From G963665085 sp963665085 (GTDB lineage: Bacteria; Bacteroidota; Bacteroidia; Bacteroidales; JAAAOM01): 64,000 bases of DNA. Positions 27,747-36,625 of the stretch are shown in pieces. Every line of letters starts with the position of its first letter. Position 1 is the first letter of the stretch. The translations under genes and the position numbers were made by a program. Location: NCBI GenBank assembly GCA_963665085.2, contig CAXXXS010000001.1, positions 2,728,001-2,792,000 on the forward strand, given 5' to 3'. Below the pieces are notes generated by a model. It made no database searches. It was not told the DNA's origin and saw only the letters and a program-made list of their open reading frames with translations.

Positions 27747-29315
27747 ATGAATAGAATTAAACGAGACTTTGAGATAAAAATATTAATTGTTGATGACTTA
27801 GAATCAAACATCATATATCTAGAGCATTTAATACTCATGAGATATAAAGTTACAGTGTTAAAAGCAAAATCTGGGTTAGATGCATTAAAAATTTTAGAAC
27901 AACATGAAGTCGCTTTAATACTTCTGGATATTATGATGCCTGGGATGAATGGCTTTGATTTAATTCAAAAGATAAAAGAAGAAGAATCAATTAAAGAAAT
28001 CCCGGTTATTATTGTCTCAGGGCTGGGCGATAATATTAAAGAGGTAGAAAAAGGTATCTCGTTGGGAGCGGTAGATTTTATTTCAAAACCTGTAAATCAT
28101 GAAATTTTATTAGGGAAAATTAAAGTATTTATTAGTCTGTATCAGCAGAAGAAAAATCTTTCGGATTTGATTGATAAATTAGAGAAGGTTAATTTGCGGC
28201 TGAGCGATAGTGAAAAGCGTTTTAAGAAACTTTCGTTGGCTGCCGTTGATGCAATAATTATTGTTGATAAAAATAACAAAATAACATTTTGGAATAATTC
28301 CGCCGAAAAAATTTTTGGTTTTAGAAGAGAAGAGATTTTAGATGAATCAATAGAGGTAATAATAAAATTCCCCGACTATTTTAATATAGAAGAAACTGGA
28401 TTACCAGAACTTTTTGATAAGAGGGTTTTATCGGTTTCTAATAAAGTTTATGAAATGGAAGGGAAAAAGAATAACTATTCGGTTATTTCATTGGAGTTAT
28501 CTTTTTCTGTTTTTTCTATAAATAAAGATCGGCATGCTGTAATAATTGCCAGGGATATAACAAGAAGAAAGAGACTAGAGCGGGAATTTCTTAAAGCAAA
28601 AGAATTGCGAGAGTCCAATAAAACTATGAAGCAATATGTTGATAATATAAACCACGAACTTTTGACTCCTATTAATATTATAAAAGGTTTGTCTAGTGGT
28701 TTGTTGTCGTATAACAATGAGAACCTGGCACCAAAACAAATGGAGGCTATAAAACACATCAAAGAAAATAGCGAAAAACTTAATGGTATTGTAGATAATA
28801 TACTTGCAATAAAAGAGAATAAAGAAAATAAGGTTTCGGAAATTAAACTGGATGCGCTCATAGACAGAATGCATCAATATGCAACTAAGAAATTGAAATC
28901 TAAGCAGGTTGAATTTAAGGTAGTAAAAGAGAATATAACAGGCTTAAATTTTTATACAGATAGGCAAAAACTAGAGCATATTCTTGTAAACCTTGTTGAG
29001 AATGCAATAAAATTTACGGAAGAGGGGCAGATAATTTTAAAAATAACTGGTTATACTGAGAATATAAAGTTTGTCCTTTCTGATACAGGAATTGGAATAG
29101 AACCCAATGAGCTAAGTTCTATCATGAAAAAATTTCAACAAAGTGATAATTCCGGAGAACGAAAGTATGGCGGTTTAGGGCTTGGGTTAACTGTTATTAA
29201 GAAGTATGTAAAACAAATTGGTGGTACAATTCAAATTGTAAGTAGGAAAAATGTAGGGACCAGAATTAAAATTTTTATCCCTAATGAACTGGACTATAGT
29301 AATGAAAAGTCTTGA
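27747..29315 (+). CDS. Receiver-PAS-histidine kinase (cytoplasmic)
   Basis: 522 residues without a membrane segment. A receiver domain (1-130) carries the acidic pair Asp16-Asp17, phospho-acceptor Asp61 (ILLDIMMPGMNG) and Lys114. A PAS domain spans about 160-275 (AAVDAIIIVDKNNKITFWNNSAEKIFG, RDITRRK). The kinase core contains His303 (INHELLTPINIIKGL), N-box NLVENAIKF, DTGIG and GGLGLGL. A receiver at the N-terminus of a kinase means its activity is probably set by phosphorelay from another kinase plus the PAS signal. It lies 23 bases before the next kinase in the same direction. Confidence 0.9.
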   Translation: MNRIKRDFEIKILIVDDLESNIIYLEHLILMRYKVTVLKAKSGLDALKILEQHEVALILLDIMMPGMNGFDLIQKIKEEESIKEIPVIIVSGLGDNIKEVEKGISLGAVDFISKPVNHEILLGKIKVFISLYQQKKNLSDLIDKLEKVNLRLSDSEKRFKKLSLAAVDAIIIVDKNNKITFWNNSAEKIFGFRREEILDESIEVIIKFPDYFNIEETGLPELFDKRVLSVSNKVYEMEGKKNNYSVISLELSFSVFSINKDRHAVIIARDITRRKRLEREFLKAKELRESNKTMKQYVDNINHELLTPINIIKGLSSGLLSYNNENLAPKQMEAIKHIKENSEKLNGIVDNILAIKENKENKVSEIKLDALIDRMHQYATKKLKSKQVEFKVVKENITGLNFYTDRQKLEHILVNLVENAIKFTEEGQIILKITGYTENIKFVLSDTGIGIEPNELSSIMKKFQQSDNSGERKYGGLGLGLTVIKKYVKQIGGTIQIVSRKNVGTRIKIFIPNELDYSNEKS

Positions 29316-29338
29316 TCTGTTAATTAATTTTATATGAA

Positions 29339-31264
29339 ATGGATTTGTTGATTGTTTTTGTTTGTGGGCTATTGGTAGGAGGTGGTGTAATTTATACAAT
29401 TACCAGGTTTTTTAAAAAACATACATCAGTATCTGCCGAAAGAAAGAATATTAATTTTTCCCCTTTGGGAATACTTTTATATTATAAGAAAACTAATAAA
29501 ATTAAATATGTAAATAAGAAAGTGCTCGATTTATTGTGTATTCCTGTTCAATCAGAAATTATTGGAAAAGAATTTGAAGATTTTTTTCGAATTTTCCCCA
29601 AAAAGGAAACTTGTTCGGCCATCTGTTATGAGGCTGTAAATATGAGTAATCAAAAAAGTTATTTCACAAAAATATTGTTTGATTACAGTAAAGAAGAATA
29701 TGCAGAGGTCCTTTTTGATGTCACAGAGTTTGTAAACAATGAATCACAACTAAGAAAAGCACAGGAACTTTCCGAAAAGGCAAATAGGACCAAGAGTTTG
29801 TTTCTTGCAAATATGAGCCACGAGATTAGAACTCCCATGAATGCCATTATTGGTATTTCAAATATGTTAATGCGTTACAACACAAAAAACCTTACGGGTA
29901 AACAACTAGAAGGATTAGAGTTGATTAATTCCAGTGGTGACAGGTTGATAAATCTTATTAATGAGATTTTGGATCTTTCTAAGATTGAAGCAGGAAAAAT
30001 GGTGCTTAATAAAAAAGATTTTACTTTGTCTAATCTTTTTTCTCAATTAAAAGTTTTGGTGTATTCTTTAATTGCAGATAAAGAGATTACGTTTCATATT
30101 AATAAAAGCAACAATCTTCCGGAAAGAATTATAGTTGATGTTAATAAACTAAACCAGGTGTTTGTTAATATTTTAGGGAATGCAGTAAAATTCACGGAAA
30201 AGGGCAGTATTATTTTAAATGCACATAAAAAAGATAATAAATTGGTGTTTGAAATTACTGATACAGGAATGGGGATTGAAAAGAATGATTTACCTTTTAT
30301 TTTCGACGAATTCAAACAATTAACTTACAATAATACGCTAAGGGAGCAAGATAATACAGGAACAGGTCTTGGCCTGGCTTTGTGTAAAAGAATAGTCTCT
30401 CTTATGGGAGGTGAGATAGCAGCAGCTAGCGAAATCAATAAAGGAACAACTTTAACATTTACAATACCCCTCGAATTATCTGGAGAAAACAAGGTTACGC
30501 AACGAAATAAAAGCGAAAGGTTTGATACTCATGGGACTGTAAAAAAATCCCAAGTTACGGCCTTGATTATAGATAAAGATTATGATACATATTATTTATT
30601 GGAGAATTATTTAAAGCCATATAATTGTCAGGTTCATCATTCAAAAACATCTGCTGGCGGCTTACAAAAACTGGAACAGGTTAATCCGCAAATTATTTTT
30701 ATGGAGCTCGATATGCCTGATTATTCGGGGTATGATATTTTACGGCGATTAAAAAAAGAGGGCTGTGGCCACCGGCAGATTATCGTTCATTCTTCCATAG
30801 CATGCCCATCTCAGGCAAAATATTGTTATAATAAATATTTAAAAAAACCTGTTGATGAGGCTGAATTGAAGCAAATGCTTGAAAAAGTTTTTTCAGGGAT
30901 CCAGAAGTTAGAAAAGAAGAGAATTTTACTTGTTGAAGATGATGATTCCAGTGCTTATACAATTAAAATGATGTTAGGACAGAATTATGAATTAATTTTT
31001 GCGAAAAATGGTAAGCAAGGAATTGAGTTATTTCTTCAGGATAAACCAGATCTTGTTTTAATGGATATTCAAATGCCAATTCTTGATGGTATTGGTTCCT
31101 TGAAGGAAATAAGAAAATTTGATTCTAAAACACCGGTCTTAGCCCTAACTGCCAAAGTTATGCCTTTTGAGAAACTGGAAATAATATCGGCAGGATTTGA
31201 TGATTTTATTGCAAAGCCGGTGATACAGGAGAAATTGTTGAATTCGATAGGCCATTATCTATAA
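29339..31264 (+). CDS. Hybrid histidine kinase with one degenerate and one intact receiver
   Basis: 641 residues. An N-terminal membrane helix (3-23) is followed by a small PAS-like region (about 40-130). The kinase core has His161 (LANMSHEIRTPMNAIIG), N-box NAVKF, DTGMGI and GTGLGLAL. Receiver 1 (about 406-517) has Glu456 where the phospho-acceptor Asp should be (IIFMELDMPDYSG) but keeps the Lys-Pro. Receiver 2 (about 527-640) is intact with Asp576 (LVLMDIQMPILDG) and Lys626. The degenerate receiver may be locked in a phospho-mimic state or act as a docking module. It is part of a three-gene forward run. Confidence 0.9.
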   Translation: MDLLIVFVCGLLVGGGVIYTITRFFKKHTSVSAERKNINFSPLGILLYYKKTNKIKYVNKKVLDLLCIPVQSEIIGKEFEDFFRIFPKKETCSAICYEAVNMSNQKSYFTKILFDYSKEEYAEVLFDVTEFVNNESQLRKAQELSEKANRTKSLFLANMSHEIRTPMNAIIGISNMLMRYNTKNLTGKQLEGLELINSSGDRLINLINEILDLSKIEAGKMVLNKKDFTLSNLFSQLKVLVYSLIADKEITFHINKSNNLPERIIVDVNKLNQVFVNILGNAVKFTEKGSIILNAHKKDNKLVFEITDTGMGIEKNDLPFIFDEFKQLTYNNTLREQDNTGTGLGLALCKRIVSLMGGEIAAASEINKGTTLTFTIPLELSGENKVTQRNKSERFDTHGTVKKSQVTALIIDKDYDTYYLLENYLKPYNCQVHHSKTSAGGLQKLEQVNPQIIFMELDMPDYSGYDILRRLKKEGCGHRQIIVHSSIACPSQAKYCYNKYLKKPVDEAELKQMLEKVFSGIQKLEKKRILLVEDDDSSAYTIKMMLGQNYELIFAKNGKQGIELFLQDKPDLVLMDIQMPILDGIGSLKEIRKFDSKTPVLALTAKVMPFEKLEIISAGFDDFIAKPVIQEKLLNSIGHYL

Positions 31265-31283
31265 TAAATATAAAAACATACCA

Positions 31284-32372
31284 ATGGATATAGAAAAGTT
31301 AAATAAAATCTTAATTGTTGATGATGAACCTGCCAATATATTTTTCCTTGATGGGTTTTTGTCAGAAGAAGGATTTGATACAATATCAGCTTCCAATGGA
31401 GAAGAATGTCTCGAACAGATGAGGGGTAACAAACCAGATGTTGTCCTTCTTGATATTATGATGCCTCAAATGACAGGGATAGAGGTTTTAAAAATTATTG
31501 TTAGCGATCCGGAATTGAAAGAGATTCCGGTAATTATGGTAACCGCTAAGTCAAGTCCCGAAGATATTAAAGAAGCTTTAAACATAGGTGCTATCGAATA
31601 CATAAGGAAGCCAGTTGACGAAACAGAACTTTTAGCCCGGTTAAATGTAGTTCTAAGAATAAAGAACCAGGAAGAAAAGCTAAAAGAAATGGTAGAATCA
31701 AAAGATGCTTTTATCCGCATTATCTCACATGATTTGAGGACCCCTTTTACCTCAATATCTGGGTTTGCCCAAATGTTGCATGAAGATGATGATTTAAAAC
31801 AAAAATTATCCTCAGAGCATAAGGAATTTCTTGAACATATAATGAATGCTGCTGAGTTCTCTGCCAACTATTTTAATAAACTTTTGGATTGGACAAAGCT
31901 TGGTGCGTCTGATATAAGATTAATTAAAAAGCCTACGGATATTTCAAATGTGCTAAAATCTGCACTAACGGTTTTTACTACTAAAATTAAAAGCAAAAAT
32001 ATTCAGATAGAATCAGAGATATTATCACACACAGTGAACATCGATGAAACGTTTTTTCTTCAGGCAATCAATAATATTTTAAGCAATGCGATAAAATTTA
32101 CACCTCGGGAAGGAACGATTTCTATTTCTACAGAGAAATCAGAAACGGGAGAATTAGTAATAAAAATAAAAGATACCGGAGCTGGTATTGAGATGTCTGC
32201 TGATGAATTATTTAATAAAACATACCATAAATCAAAACGGGGAACAGAGGGGGAGAAGGGAACAGGAGTGGGGCTTCATATTTGTAAAAAAATAATAGAA
32301 GCCCATAATTTCGATATTTGGTTCGAATCTGTTTCTGGCCAAGGAACTACTTTTTTTATAAAGTGCAACTAG
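31284..32372 (+). CDS. Receiver-histidine kinase (cytoplasmic)
   Basis: 362 residues. A receiver (1-125) has Asp13-Asp14, phospho-acceptor Asp57 (VVLLDIMMPQMTG) and Lys109. It joins through a short coiled linker to a HisKA/HATPase core with His149 (IISHDLRTPFTSISG), N-box NILSNAIKF, DTGAG and GTGVGLHICKK. There is no PAS and no membrane segment. It starts 19 bases after the hybrid kinase and resembles the gene at 27747 without its PAS module. It converges on the receiver gene at 32376 with only three bases between the stops. Confidence 0.9.
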   Translation: MDIEKLNKILIVDDEPANIFFLDGFLSEEGFDTISASNGEECLEQMRGNKPDVVLLDIMMPQMTGIEVLKIIVSDPELKEIPVIMVTAKSSPEDIKEALNIGAIEYIRKPVDETELLARLNVVLRIKNQEEKLKEMVESKDAFIRIISHDLRTPFTSISGFAQMLHEDDDLKQKLSSEHKEFLEHIMNAAEFSANYFNKLLDWTKLGASDIRLIKKPTDISNVLKSALTVFTTKIKSKNIQIESEILSHTVNIDETFFLQAINNILSNAIKFTPREGTISISTEKSETGELVIKIKDTGAGIEMSADELFNKTYHKSKRGTEGEKGTGVGLHICKKIIEAHNFDIWFESVSGQGTTFFIKCN

Positions 32373-32375
32373 GGA

Positions 32376-32864
32376 TTACATAAAAATTCCAAGCTGCCTC
32401 ATAATAAAAAAGAAAATCCAAGTGATAATTAGCGTAACTCCAACTATAATGATAGCTGCTTTGTAAGATTTGTTGTTAAATTCAAGTTTTTTAATATAAA
32501 GGAGTTTTTTTATTCTATGCACGGCATTTTCTTTGGCATAAGAATCTTTTATTATGTAATCGAACGCTCCTTTTTTTAGTATATCTACTGCAATTTGAAT
32601 ACTTTCCTGTCCAGATAAAAAAATAAATTCAATTTCAGGATTAATAGCTTTTGTTTTTTCAAGAACTTGTCCTCCATTCATTCCGGGCAAATCAAAATCT
32701 TGTAAAATGATATCAGGGTTTTTTCCCAGGTTTGAGATACATTCTTCACCTGTATGAAATCCCTCAATTCTACAGTGAATTTTAGATTTTATATATGTTG
32801 TAAAAAGTTTGTTAAGAGCAGGATCGTCTTCAACAACAAAAATAAGTGGATCTTTTAGGTTCAT
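32376..32864 (-). CDS. Stand-alone receiver with a C-terminal membrane anchor
   Basis: 162 residues. The first ~120 form a canonical receiver: EDD near 12-14, phospho-acceptor Asp56 (IILQDFDLPGMNGG), a switch Ser in FLSGQES and Lys106 in YIIKDSY. Instead of an output domain it ends with one hydrophobic helix (about 136-155, AIIIVGVTLIITWIFFFIM) and a short tail. A membrane-tethered receiver without an effector is unusual. It could act as a phosphate sink or as a localised relay for the neighbouring kinases. It lies downstream of the kinase at 32989 in the same orientation, with a hairpin terminator in between. Confidence 0.85.
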   Translation of the reverse strand: MNLKDPLIFVVEDDPALNKLFTTYIKSKIHCRIEGFHTGEECISNLGKNPDIILQDFDLPGMNGGQVLEKTKAINPEIEFIFLSGQESIQIAVDILKKGAFDYIIKDSYAKENAVHRIKKLLYIKKLEFNNKSYKAAIIIVGVTLIITWIFFFIMRQLGIFM

Positions 32865-32896
32865 AATATTGATTGTTTTTTAGATTCTTTTAAAGG

Positions 32897-32923
32897 TAAA
32901 AAAAATCTTTTTATAAAAAAGAT
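32897..32923 (-). terminator. Terminator-like hairpin after the PAS-GAF kinase
   Basis: Read on the minus strand, ATCTTTTT and AAAAAGAT form an 8-bp stem around a 3-base loop and run into eight Ts. It lies about 65 bases past the kinase stop and before the start of the membrane-anchored receiver. Confidence 0.5.
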
Positions 32924-32988
32924 CTTTTACTATGAGAATTCAAAAGTTTTTTTTTGAATAGTGGTTTTTGTTAATATGTAAAACAATA

Positions 32989-34941
32989 TTATGTGTGTTT
33001 AGCAATAGGCATTGAGAAGCAAAACGTACTGCCTTTCCCTGGGTTTGTTTCAAAAGAGATTTTACCATCAAGTTTTTTTGATAATGCATCTGCAATAGAT
33101 AACCCAACACCTATCCCGCCAAATTTGCGGGTAGCTGATTCATCGCCTTGCCTGAAGAGTTTGAAAATAATTTCTGATGATTTTTCTGAAATACCTATAC
33201 CGGTATCTTCAATGAAAAATTTAATTTCTGATGGTTTATTTATTTTGTAACCTATTTTTATGTGCCCGCATGCTGTAAACTTTACAGCATTACTAACAAA
33301 AGGTTTTAATATCTGAAATACCCGAACTGAGTCAAGCATAAAACATGCATCCTTATCAGGTAATTCTTTGGAATATTCTATATCGATGTTTGTTTTTTCA
33401 TGTCGTTTAAATTGTTCTTCCAGGTAAGTACCTAAAGAATCAATTAATTCATTAACATTAGTTTCTTGTTGTATGATTGATATTTTGCCACTTTCAATTT
33501 TAGAGATTTCTAGAATATCTTCAAATACCTCTAGGAGTATCTTTGCATTGTCAATAACATTTCTGGCATACGATTGTAAATCTTTAATATCGGGCTCTCT
33601 TTTAATTAATAAGAGTTGAGCGTATCCAATAACGCCATTCAATGGGGTTCGAATCTCGTGGCTTATGTTATTTAAAAATGTTGTTTTTAGTTTGTCGCTT
33701 TCTTCAGCTTTTATAATTGATTCTTTTAATTCTTCAATTAAAATTATTCTTTCAATGGCAAGTGTGAGTTGGTTGATTAACACTTTTAAAAACAATATAT
33801 CGTACTCTTCAAAATTGATATTTCGAAATATTAAGATATATCCAAACAACTCATTTTTTTCTTTTAATTGATATACTGAGGCATACTTGAAATCAAATGA
33901 TTCAAATCCCTTTACAGCCTTTTTTGCAAAAAAATCGTTTAAATCAATGGTTGTTCTTTCATTCTCAAAAACCTGCTCGTCGAATAATGAATTAGATAAA
34001 ATATAATCAATTATAGTTCTACAAGGACAATTATCTAACATTTCTTTTTCTGGAAAAAAAGAAATATCAAAATTGTTTTTGGAATTATTTTTAGTTAAAA
34101 AAACTAATTGAATGCCCCCGAATTTTTTATGAATCAGGCAACCGGCCATCCTAAAAAGGTTGTCTAATTTTGCTGTTTGCTGGAATCCTAAACTTGCTGT
34201 AATTAGTCTCTGGAAATTATCATTTAATTCTTTATTTTTTAGTTCAGCTTCTTTTTTTTCTGTTATATCCCGAGAAATACCAAATAACCCTACAACTTTA
34301 TTTTTATGGTCTTTTAAAGGGAGTTTTGTTGATGTAAGCCATTTCTTTTTTCCATTAATAGTAATAGCCTCTTCTTCTTTATTTATTATTGGGATATTTG
34401 TATTAACAATGTTTAAATCATCCTGATATTTAGTATTTGCCAAACTTCTTATGTAAACATCTAAATCAGTCTTTCCGATTAAATTTTCCTGAGGGACTCC
34501 CAAAAAATCACTAAGAGACTTACTGTTCCTTATAAATTTTGCTTCTCTGTCTTTAAAATAAATTAAATCAGGGGAATAATTTAGGAGGGTTTGAAATAAG
34601 CTAATTTCAGATGATTTGTTATCAACGTCTTTCAATTCACAGGCTTTTTCAATTTTTGCTAAACAAATTTTAGGTTTTAATAATTTGAGTCTAATTTTAT
34701 ATGATTTTTCTCTGATATCAATTCTTAGATCATAAAAAGAATTTGCATTCATAGAATTGATATCAAGTTTTTGCCCGTGTTGAATATTATGTTTTAGAGC
34801 AACTTTTATTTCATGAACTTCTTTTGTGTTTTTGGCAGACTCATTCATCTTTGTTACTAGCCATGAGCCATTTTGGTTCTCTAAAATAAGTACACTAACG
34901 TCTAAGATGTCGCAGTTAGAAAGAAGAGTTTCTATGTTCAT
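32989..34941 (-). CDS. PAS-GAF sensor histidine kinase (cytoplasmic)
   Basis: 650 residues with no membrane helix. The N-terminal ~110 residues are unassigned. A PAS domain spans about 115-230 (LLNYSPDLIYFKDREAKFIRN ... GLFGISRDITEKKEAE) and a GAF-like domain about 245-400. The HisKA domain has His428 (NNISHEIRTPLNGVIGYAQ), and the HATPase domain has SNAVKF, DTGIG and GGIGVGLSIA. There is no receiver. It is transcribed away from panB and towards the membrane-anchored receiver gene, which is a plausible phospho-acceptor partner on position alone. Confidence 0.88.
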   Translation of the reverse strand: MNIETLLSNCDILDVSVLILENQNGSWLVTKMNESAKNTKEVHEIKVALKHNIQHGQKLDINSMNANSFYDLRIDIREKSYKIRLKLLKPKICLAKIEKACELKDVDNKSSEISLFQTLLNYSPDLIYFKDREAKFIRNSKSLSDFLGVPQENLIGKTDLDVYIRSLANTKYQDDLNIVNTNIPIINKEEEAITINGKKKWLTSTKLPLKDHKNKVVGLFGISRDITEKKEAELKNKELNDNFQRLITASLGFQQTAKLDNLFRMAGCLIHKKFGGIQLVFLTKNNSKNNFDISFFPEKEMLDNCPCRTIIDYILSNSLFDEQVFENERTTIDLNDFFAKKAVKGFESFDFKYASVYQLKEKNELFGYILIFRNINFEEYDILFLKVLINQLTLAIERIILIEELKESIIKAEESDKLKTTFLNNISHEIRTPLNGVIGYAQLLLIKREPDIKDLQSYARNVIDNAKILLEVFEDILEISKIESGKISIIQQETNVNELIDSLGTYLEEQFKRHEKTNIDIEYSKELPDKDACFMLDSVRVFQILKPFVSNAVKFTACGHIKIGYKINKPSEIKFFIEDTGIGISEKSSEIIFKLFRQGDESATRKFGGIGVGLSIADALSKKLDGKISFETNPGKGSTFCFSMPIAKHT

Positions 34942-35034
34942 TAGTCAAATGTGAAATAGGATTATTTGTGTTATGTTAAATTAATAAAAAATATTTATAA
35001 CCTTTGTGATGTTAAATTAATGTGAATAAAAAAA

Positions 35035-35850
35035 ATGTCGGTACATACAAAAATTAAGAAAATTACAACGCATGTACTTCAAGAAATGAAGCTACATGGG
35101 GAAAAAATTTCTATGCTTACAGCTTATGATTATTCAATGGCCAGAATTATTGATTCAGCAGGGATTGATGTTATTCTTGTTGGAGATTCAGCTTCTAACG
35201 TCATGGCGGGGTATGAAACGACTTTGCCCATAACATTGGATCAAATGATATATCATGCAGCATCTGTTGTGCGAGGCGTGTCCCGAGCATTGGTTGTAGT
35301 AGATTTGCCATTTGGTACATACCAGGGAAATTCAAAAGAAGCTTTAAATTCTGCTATCCGAATTATGAAAGAAACAGGAGCTGGAGCAGTAAAATTAGAA
35401 GGTGGGAGTGAAATTAAAGAATCTATAGAACGAATTCTTAGTGCAGGTATCCCTGTTATGGGGCATTTGGGGTTAACACCGCAAAGCATTCATAAATTCG
35501 GAACATATGTAGTAAGGGCAAAAGAAGATGAAGAAGCACAAAAGTTGATTGTGGATGCGCATGTCCTGGAGGATACAGGTTGTTTTAGTATTGTGTTGGA
35601 AAAAATTCCTGCATCCTTGGGAGAAAAAGTTGCCAGTGAATTAAAAATACCAATGATTGGAATTGGAGCAGGTCCGGGAGTTGACGGTCAGGTATTAGTG
35701 CTGCACGATTTGTTGGGGATAACACAAGAATTTTCACCACGATTCTTAAGAAGATACCACAATCTTTTTGCTGAGATGAAAGGTGCTGTTGAATCCTATA
35801 TTACTGATGTAAAAAGTAGAGATTTTCCAAATCAGAAAGAATCGTATTAA
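35035..35850 (+). CDS. panB: 3-methyl-2-oxobutanoate hydroxymethyltransferase
   Basis: A 271-residue PanB. It transfers a hydroxymethyl group from methylene-tetrahydrofolate to 2-oxoisovalerate to make ketopantoate, the first committed step to pantothenate and CoA. Visible hallmarks are LTAYDYSMARIIDSAGID, VGDSASNVMAGYETTLPIT, VVDLPFGTY, the metal/substrate site KLEGG, MGHLGLTPQS and the catalytic Glu in IVLEKIP followed by IGIGAGPGVDGQVLV. Length is normal. The RluA-type gene begins 15 bases later, so they share a transcript. panC and panD are not in view. Confidence 0.96.
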   Translation: MSVHTKIKKITTHVLQEMKLHGEKISMLTAYDYSMARIIDSAGIDVILVGDSASNVMAGYETTLPITLDQMIYHAASVVRGVSRALVVVDLPFGTYQGNSKEALNSAIRIMKETGAGAVKLEGGSEIKESIERILSAGIPVMGHLGLTPQSIHKFGTYVVRAKEDEEAQKLIVDAHVLEDTGCFSIVLEKIPASLGEKVASELKIPMIGIGAGPGVDGQVLVLHDLLGITQEFSPRFLRRYHNLFAEMKGAVESYITDVKSRDFPNQKESY

Positions 35851-35865
35851 CAGGACTTATTTTTC

Positions 35866-36537
35866 ATGGATATTCTTTTTGAAGATAATCATGTAATAGC
35901 TGTTAATAAAGCTATCTCTGAGATAACACAGGGAGATATTACAGGAGATGAAACCTTAGGAGATAAGGTTAAAGCATACATCAAAAATAAATATAATAAA
36001 CCGGGAGAAGTTTTTCTAGGGGTAACTCATCGTCTAGATAGGCCTGTTAGTGGAGTGATTCTTTTTGCGAAGAGAAGTAAGTCGCTTAGTAGGCTTAATG
36101 AGCAATTCAGGAAAAATGAGGTAAAAAAAACGTATTGGGCAATTGTAAAAAATAAACCGCCTCGTGAAAAAGATGAGTTAAACAATTATTTAGTCCGGAA
36201 TCAGAAACAAAATAAATCATATTGTCATAGTACTGAGGTAGAAGGCTCAAAAAAAGCTATACTTGATTATAAAGTAATTGCTAAATCTGATAATTATTAT
36301 TTACTGGAAATTCTCTTAAAAACAGGAAGGCACCATCAGATACGGGCCCAGTTGGCTCATATTGGTTGTCCAATTAAAGGTGATTTAAAATATGGTTTTC
36401 CCCGATCAAATAAATATCCGGGTATTTGTTTGCACGCAAGAAGGGTAGAGTTCCTTCATCCGATGACAAAAGAACCAGTTGTTATAGTTGCCCCAACACC
36501 TGAAAATGAAGCATTATGGAAGGTGTTTAAGATCTAA
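35866..36537 (+). CDS. RluA-family RNA pseudouridine synthase
   Basis: A 223-residue single-domain pseudouridine synthase lacking an S4 domain. The catalytic motif is VTHRLDRPVSGVILFAKRS with Asp58. Later blocks EVKKTYWAIV, LLKTGRHHQIRAQLAHIGCPI and CLHARRVEFLHPMTKEPV complete the RluA signature. It isomerises specific uridines in rRNA or tRNA. The exact target position cannot be assigned because the family is large. It is in an operon behind panB and is followed by a hairpin terminator. Confidence 0.92.
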   Translation: MDILFEDNHVIAVNKAISEITQGDITGDETLGDKVKAYIKNKYNKPGEVFLGVTHRLDRPVSGVILFAKRSKSLSRLNEQFRKNEVKKTYWAIVKNKPPREKDELNNYLVRNQKQNKSYCHSTEVEGSKKAILDYKVIAKSDNYYLLEILLKTGRHHQIRAQLAHIGCPIKGDLKYGFPRSNKYPGICLHARRVEFLHPMTKEPVVIVAPTPENEALWKVFKI

Positions 36538-36539
36538 AG

Positions 36540-36569
36540 TTGATATCTTTTTAATAAGATCAATTTTTT
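36540..36569 (+). terminator. Terminator after the pseudouridine synthase gene
   Basis: TTGAT...CTT (36540 on) pairs with AAGATCAA (36556-36563) with a two-base bulge, followed directly by a run of six Ts. Confidence 0.55.
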
Positions 36570-36625
36570 AAATAATAGATTTTAAACTCCTTACGTTATT
36601 TTTACTTAGTCCTAAAAAAAGAATA

